Shown here: positions 61,563 to 64,000 of the stretch, piece after piece | Numbering within the stretch: position 1 is the stretch's first letter | Layout: every line of letters starts with the position of its first letter | NCBI GenBank assembly: GCA_015059105.1 | Contig: SVBB01000003.1 | Span: forward strand, 62,001-126,000 | Reading direction: 5' to 3' | Source of the DNA: Erysipelotrichaceae bacterium | GTDB lineage: Bacteria > Bacillota_I > Bacilli_A > RFN20 > CAG-826 | DNA length: 64,000 nucleotides | Program-made: the position numbers and the translations under genes | The notes under the pieces: model-generated | The model's input: the letters and a program-made list of their open reading frames with translations, nothing else | The model's database searches: none | What the model was told of the DNA's origin: nothing

Positions 61563-62042
61563 TTATAAATTTTTAATTTCTTTGATTTTTTTATTGATGG
61601 TTTCTTCGCTTCCTTTATAGGAATAACCGATGAAGATCGTCTTTTCTTTTTCACCTTTAAGATAGACGAGCTGCGCTTCATCATTTTCTCCGTTGATTTC
61701 TACACCTTGAACGATATCTCTAGGGAATTTCTTATCTTCGTTCGCGTATATATCAACAAAGCCAAATGTCATATCGCTTTTATCGTATGTGAGAAGTGGG
61801 ACACCAGCTTTTTTCTTATTGGTTTTATATGAAGAATATGAGAATAAAAGAAATAACAATCCTAAACCAAGGAAAACAGAACTGACGATGAGAATGATTT
61901 GATTCCATAGGGCACGTCTAGTTAAAAAGAATATCAAATCGATAACAAATATTAATAAAGATGTAAGAACACCATAGCCAGATGACTTTATATTGTTTCT
62001 TCCGGCTTTTCTTTCGGCAATAACAATGACTTTATCTTCCAT
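61563..62042 (-). CDS. Small two-helix membrane protein of unknown function
   Basis: ATG 62042 is chosen because AGGAG lies eight bases before it on the minus strand; an in-frame start at 62111 lacks one. The 159-residue protein has a short polar N-terminus, two transmembrane helices (about 25-42 and 49-67), a basic connector YKTNKKKAG, and an 85-residue soluble domain (MTFGFVDIYANEDKKFPRDI) with a beta-rich pattern like membrane-linked PH-type domains. No family is recognised. Confidence 0.7.
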   Translation of the reverse strand: MEDKVIVIAERKAGRNNIKSSGYGVLTSLLIFVIDLIFFLTRRALWNQIILIVSSVFLGLGLLFLLFSYSSYKTNKKKAGVPLLTYDKSDMTFGFVDIYANEDKKFPRDIVQGVEINGENDEAQLVYLKGEKEKTIFIGYSYKGSEETINKKIKEIKNL

Positions 62043-62160
62043 AAATATAACTCCTAATCGTGAAACTATTTCACTTGCATAGAATATTATCACTTTGAAA
62101 AGTGAAAACAACTCATTCGCATATTTAAAGATTTAAAGGAGAGATTTTGGTATATTGATA

Positions 62161-62841
62161 ATGATGAAAGAAATACAAAAGGATTTATTGTCTTTTGCCG
62201 ATATTAAGTACCGCGATTTCACTTTGCCTCTCATCCCAAATGTTGATCCAAATACTTTTATTGGAGTTAGACTTCCCGTTATTAAAAAATATGCGAAAGA
62301 ATTAGATGAAGATAGTAAAAAGAAGTTCTTATCTTTGCTGCCTCATAAATACCATGAAGAGAATATATTACATGCGATTATTCTTTCTAATATAAAGGAC
62401 TTTGATGAATTCATTAAATGTGTTGATAAGTTCCTCCCGCATGTTTCTAATTGGTCAGTATGCGACACGATATGTAATAAGCATCTATCTAAATATAAGA
62501 AAGAGTTATTACCAATCATTTATAAATGGCTAAAAAGTGATGAACTATACCGCGTGAGATATGCGGTGAAATGCTTGATGAGTTATTATCTTGGTGAAGA
62601 TTTTAGTAACGAGCACTTAGAGAAAGTAAAAGAAGTAACGCTCGACGATTATTATGTGAAGATGATGATTGCTTGGTATATCGCGACCGGATTAGCGAAA
62701 AACTACGATGATTTCATTAAACCTCTTGAAGAGAAATGGTTTGATAACTTCATTCATAATAAATCGATTCAAAAAGCCGTGGAGTCATTTCGTGTCAGCG
62801 ACGATCATAAGGCATATTTGAAGACTCTAAAAACCAAGTAA
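62161..62841 (+). CDS. AlkD-like DNA alkylation repair protein
   Basis: A 226-residue all-helical HEAT-like protein. The core matches the DNA alkylation repair family: IGVRLPVIKKYAKEL, FLPHVSNWSVCDTICNK, RVRYAVKCLMSYYL, DDYYVKMMIAWYIATGLAKN. AlkD-type enzymes excise positively charged alkylated bases. The AAGGAG is 19 bases before ATG 62161 and 13 before an in-frame TTG at 62155, so the start is uncertain by two codons. It is transcribed divergently from the small membrane protein. Confidence 0.88.
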   Translation: MMKEIQKDLLSFADIKYRDFTLPLIPNVDPNTFIGVRLPVIKKYAKELDEDSKKKFLSLLPHKYHEENILHAIILSNIKDFDEFIKCVDKFLPHVSNWSVCDTICNKHLSKYKKELLPIIYKWLKSDELYRVRYAVKCLMSYYLGEDFSNEHLEKVKEVTLDDYYVKMMIAWYIATGLAKNYDDFIKPLEEKWFDNFIHNKSIQKAVESFRVSDDHKAYLKTLKTK

Positions 62842-62891
62842 TAATAAAAATAGATTTAAATTTTATTTAAGGCTACCTAAAATAAAGATAT

Positions 62892-64000
62892 ATGAAACGT
62901 TTATATTGCCCAAAGCATCTAGCTTTACTAGCAATTTTAAGTTGCTTAACTATTTCTGCATGTTCAGTTACTAGTCCATCTTCTAGCACTCCATCAGCAG
63001 AATCCTCATCACAAGTCACTCCTTCAAGTGATACTTCTAGTCAGGAACCACCGGCTTCTACAAGCCAAGAACCTGTCACTTCATCTTCTCAAGAAGTGTC
63101 TTCTTCTAGTGAGAGTAGTTCCTCTGAAGCGAGCAGCTCATCAAGTGAAGAATCTTCTTCCTCAGAGATTAGTAGTTCTTCTATCGAACCATCATCTTCT
63201 AGTAGCAGTAGCTCATCTAGTGAAACCACCTCTTCTAGTGAAGACACATCTTCCTCCTCAGAGATTAGTAGTTCATCTAGCGAATCCTCTACCAGTGAAG
63301 AATCTTCTTCAGAAAGTAGCAGTAGTTCTTCAAGTCAAAAGAAGACGTACACAGTCACTTGGAAAAATGGTGATTCAGTTTTAGAAACCGATTTAACTGT
63401 TGAAGAAGGGAACATGCCATCTTATGATGGGACAACACCTACTAAAGCAAAAGATGCCCAATATACATATGTTTTTGATGGTTGGACACCGGCATTAGCT
63501 CCAGTTAATAGTGATGTTACTTATACTGCAAAGTTCTCATCAAGCACAAATGCATATGAAATAACTTGGAAGGATTATGATGGCTCGTTAATAGATAAGA
63601 AGAGTGTTGAATACGGCAAAACCCCAACATGCACTGCCCCGACAAGAGACGCGGATGATTATTATAATTATACATTCAAAGCATGGAATCCTTCTGTGGC
63701 TTCTGTTACTTGTGACGCTACTTATACAGCAACATATACAAAAAGAGTACACACCCTTTATTTCACTAACAATCAAAATTGGAATAACCTTAAAGCGTAT
63801 GCATGGGGTGGAACTGGTAAAGCGATGAATTGGCCAGGCGTAGATATGTATTATCACCGCACCAATGAATTTGGACAAGCAGTTTATGGAATAGCCAATA
63901 TGGATAAATACGATTACGTCATTTTCAATGGAAGTGGCGGACAAACTGTTAATATTCCATGTGATAACGCAAGTTCTCATAATGCGTTCTTCCTAAATGG
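62892..64000 (+). CDS. Starch-binding lipoprotein, 3' end outside the window
   Basis: The frame is open from ATG 62892 to the window end (at least 369 residues). The signal ends LTISACSVTS. A Ser/Glu-rich linker of about 120 residues follows (runs of SSS with E, P, T), then two Listeria-Bacteroides-type (InlB B) repeats: YTVTWKNGDSVLETDLTVEE ... TYTAKF, and YEITWKDYDGSLIDKKSVEY ... TYTATY. Next is a CBM26-like starch-binding module (TLYFTNNQNWNNLKAYAWGG, AMNWPGVDMYY, YDYVIFNGSGGQTVNI). A catalytic domain, perhaps an amylase, probably lies beyond the window. No clear ribosome site is visible. Confidence 0.85.
   Translation, partial: MKRLYCPKHLALLAILSCLTISACSVTSPSSSTPSAESSSQVTPSSDTSSQEPPASTSQEPVTSSSQEVSSSSESSSSEASSSSSEESSSSEISSSSIEPSSSSSSSSSSETTSSSEDTSSSSEISSSSSESSTSEESSSESSSSSSSQKKTYTVTWKNGDSVLETDLTVEEGNMPSYDGTTPTKAKDAQYTYVFDGWTPALAPVNSDVTYTAKFSSSTNAYEITWKDYDGSLIDKKSVEYGKTPTCTAPTRDADDYYNYTFKAWNPSVASVTCDATYTATYTKRVHTLYFTNNQNWNNLKAYAWGGTGKAMNWPGVDMYYHRTNEFGQAVYGIANMDKYDYVIFNGSGGQTVNIPCDNASSHNAFFLN

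Overview
The window looks like a chromosomal segment from a low-GC, host-associated member of the Bacillota, most likely an uncultured gut lineage near the Erysipelotrichia, RF39 or Acholeplasma-type Bacilli. This is inferred from three things: A+T-rich sequence with strong AGGAGG ribosome sites; a Bacillus-like core order pth-mfd-rqcP-tilS-ftsH-dusB-lysS followed by rpsF-ssb-rpsR, without the sporulation and division genes that sit among these in Bacillus; and many sugar-degrading lipoproteins. TGA ends several genes (for example mfd and the GH16 gene at 42785), so the standard bacterial code is in use and this is not a UGA-Trp mollicute.

Layout. 1-5.2 kb is an accessory, defence-like island: a 5'-cut SMC/OLD-type ATPase with an overlapping TOPRIM/RloB-like partner, a tocopherol-cyclase-like protein, a second ATPase followed by a 25-codon TOPRIM remnant, and an AlbA_2/Schlafen-type regulator. 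5.2-14 kb is a glycan region: aldose epimerase, GH13 and GH53 lipoproteins, a lone Phd-like antitoxin, a NERD-like membrane protein, a GH2 enzyme and an MFS transporter. 14-17 kb holds an XRE-DUF3791/DUF3990/DUF3791 toxin-antitoxin-like operon and, divergent from it, a RhuM gene with an XRE-Nudix fusion. 17-30 kb is the housekeeping block. 30-33 kb is an ABC-2 exporter of the DUF990 type. 33-38 kb holds another tocopherol-cyclase-like gene, a possible small RNA, a second RhuM gene with an XRE-ImmA/IrrE-like protease gene bracketed by 28-bp direct repeats, and an unrecognised 527-residue protein. 38-40.6 kb is a broken mgtC and an IS110-family element with a likely bridge RNA. 40.6-50.7 kb is a LytTR two-component pair followed by two GH16 lipoproteins (the second with six tandem beta-sandwich modules) and a membrane-anchored, domain-swapped GH3. 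50.8-59.7 kb has a solo YefM antitoxin, UDP-galactopyranose mutase, a DUF234 ATPase, and a GT2-GH3-sugar symporter operon. 60-64 kb has two truncated genes meeting head to head, a small membrane protein, an AlkD-like protein and the start of a starch-binding lipoprotein.

How the genes fit together. Secreted or anchored GH13, GH53, GH16 and GH3 enzymes would cut starch, galactan and beta-glucan outside the cell. MFS/GPH symporters would import the products, and the GH2, GH3 and GalM proteins would finish breakdown inside. The LytTR pair may control the adjacent GH16 genes.

Most interesting signal: two RhuM + XRE-effector cassettes share a promoter whose -35/-10 spacer is conserved, while the domain fused to the XRE protein is swapped (Nudix in one, HExxH peptidase in the other). 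One cassette is flanked by long direct repeats. This looks like a modular and mobile conflict or regulatory system. Other leads are the ATPase/TOPRIM pairs, the DUF3990 operon, the IS110 bridge RNA, a small hydrophobic ORF in the rpsF leader, and several genes broken by single stop codons or breakpoints.
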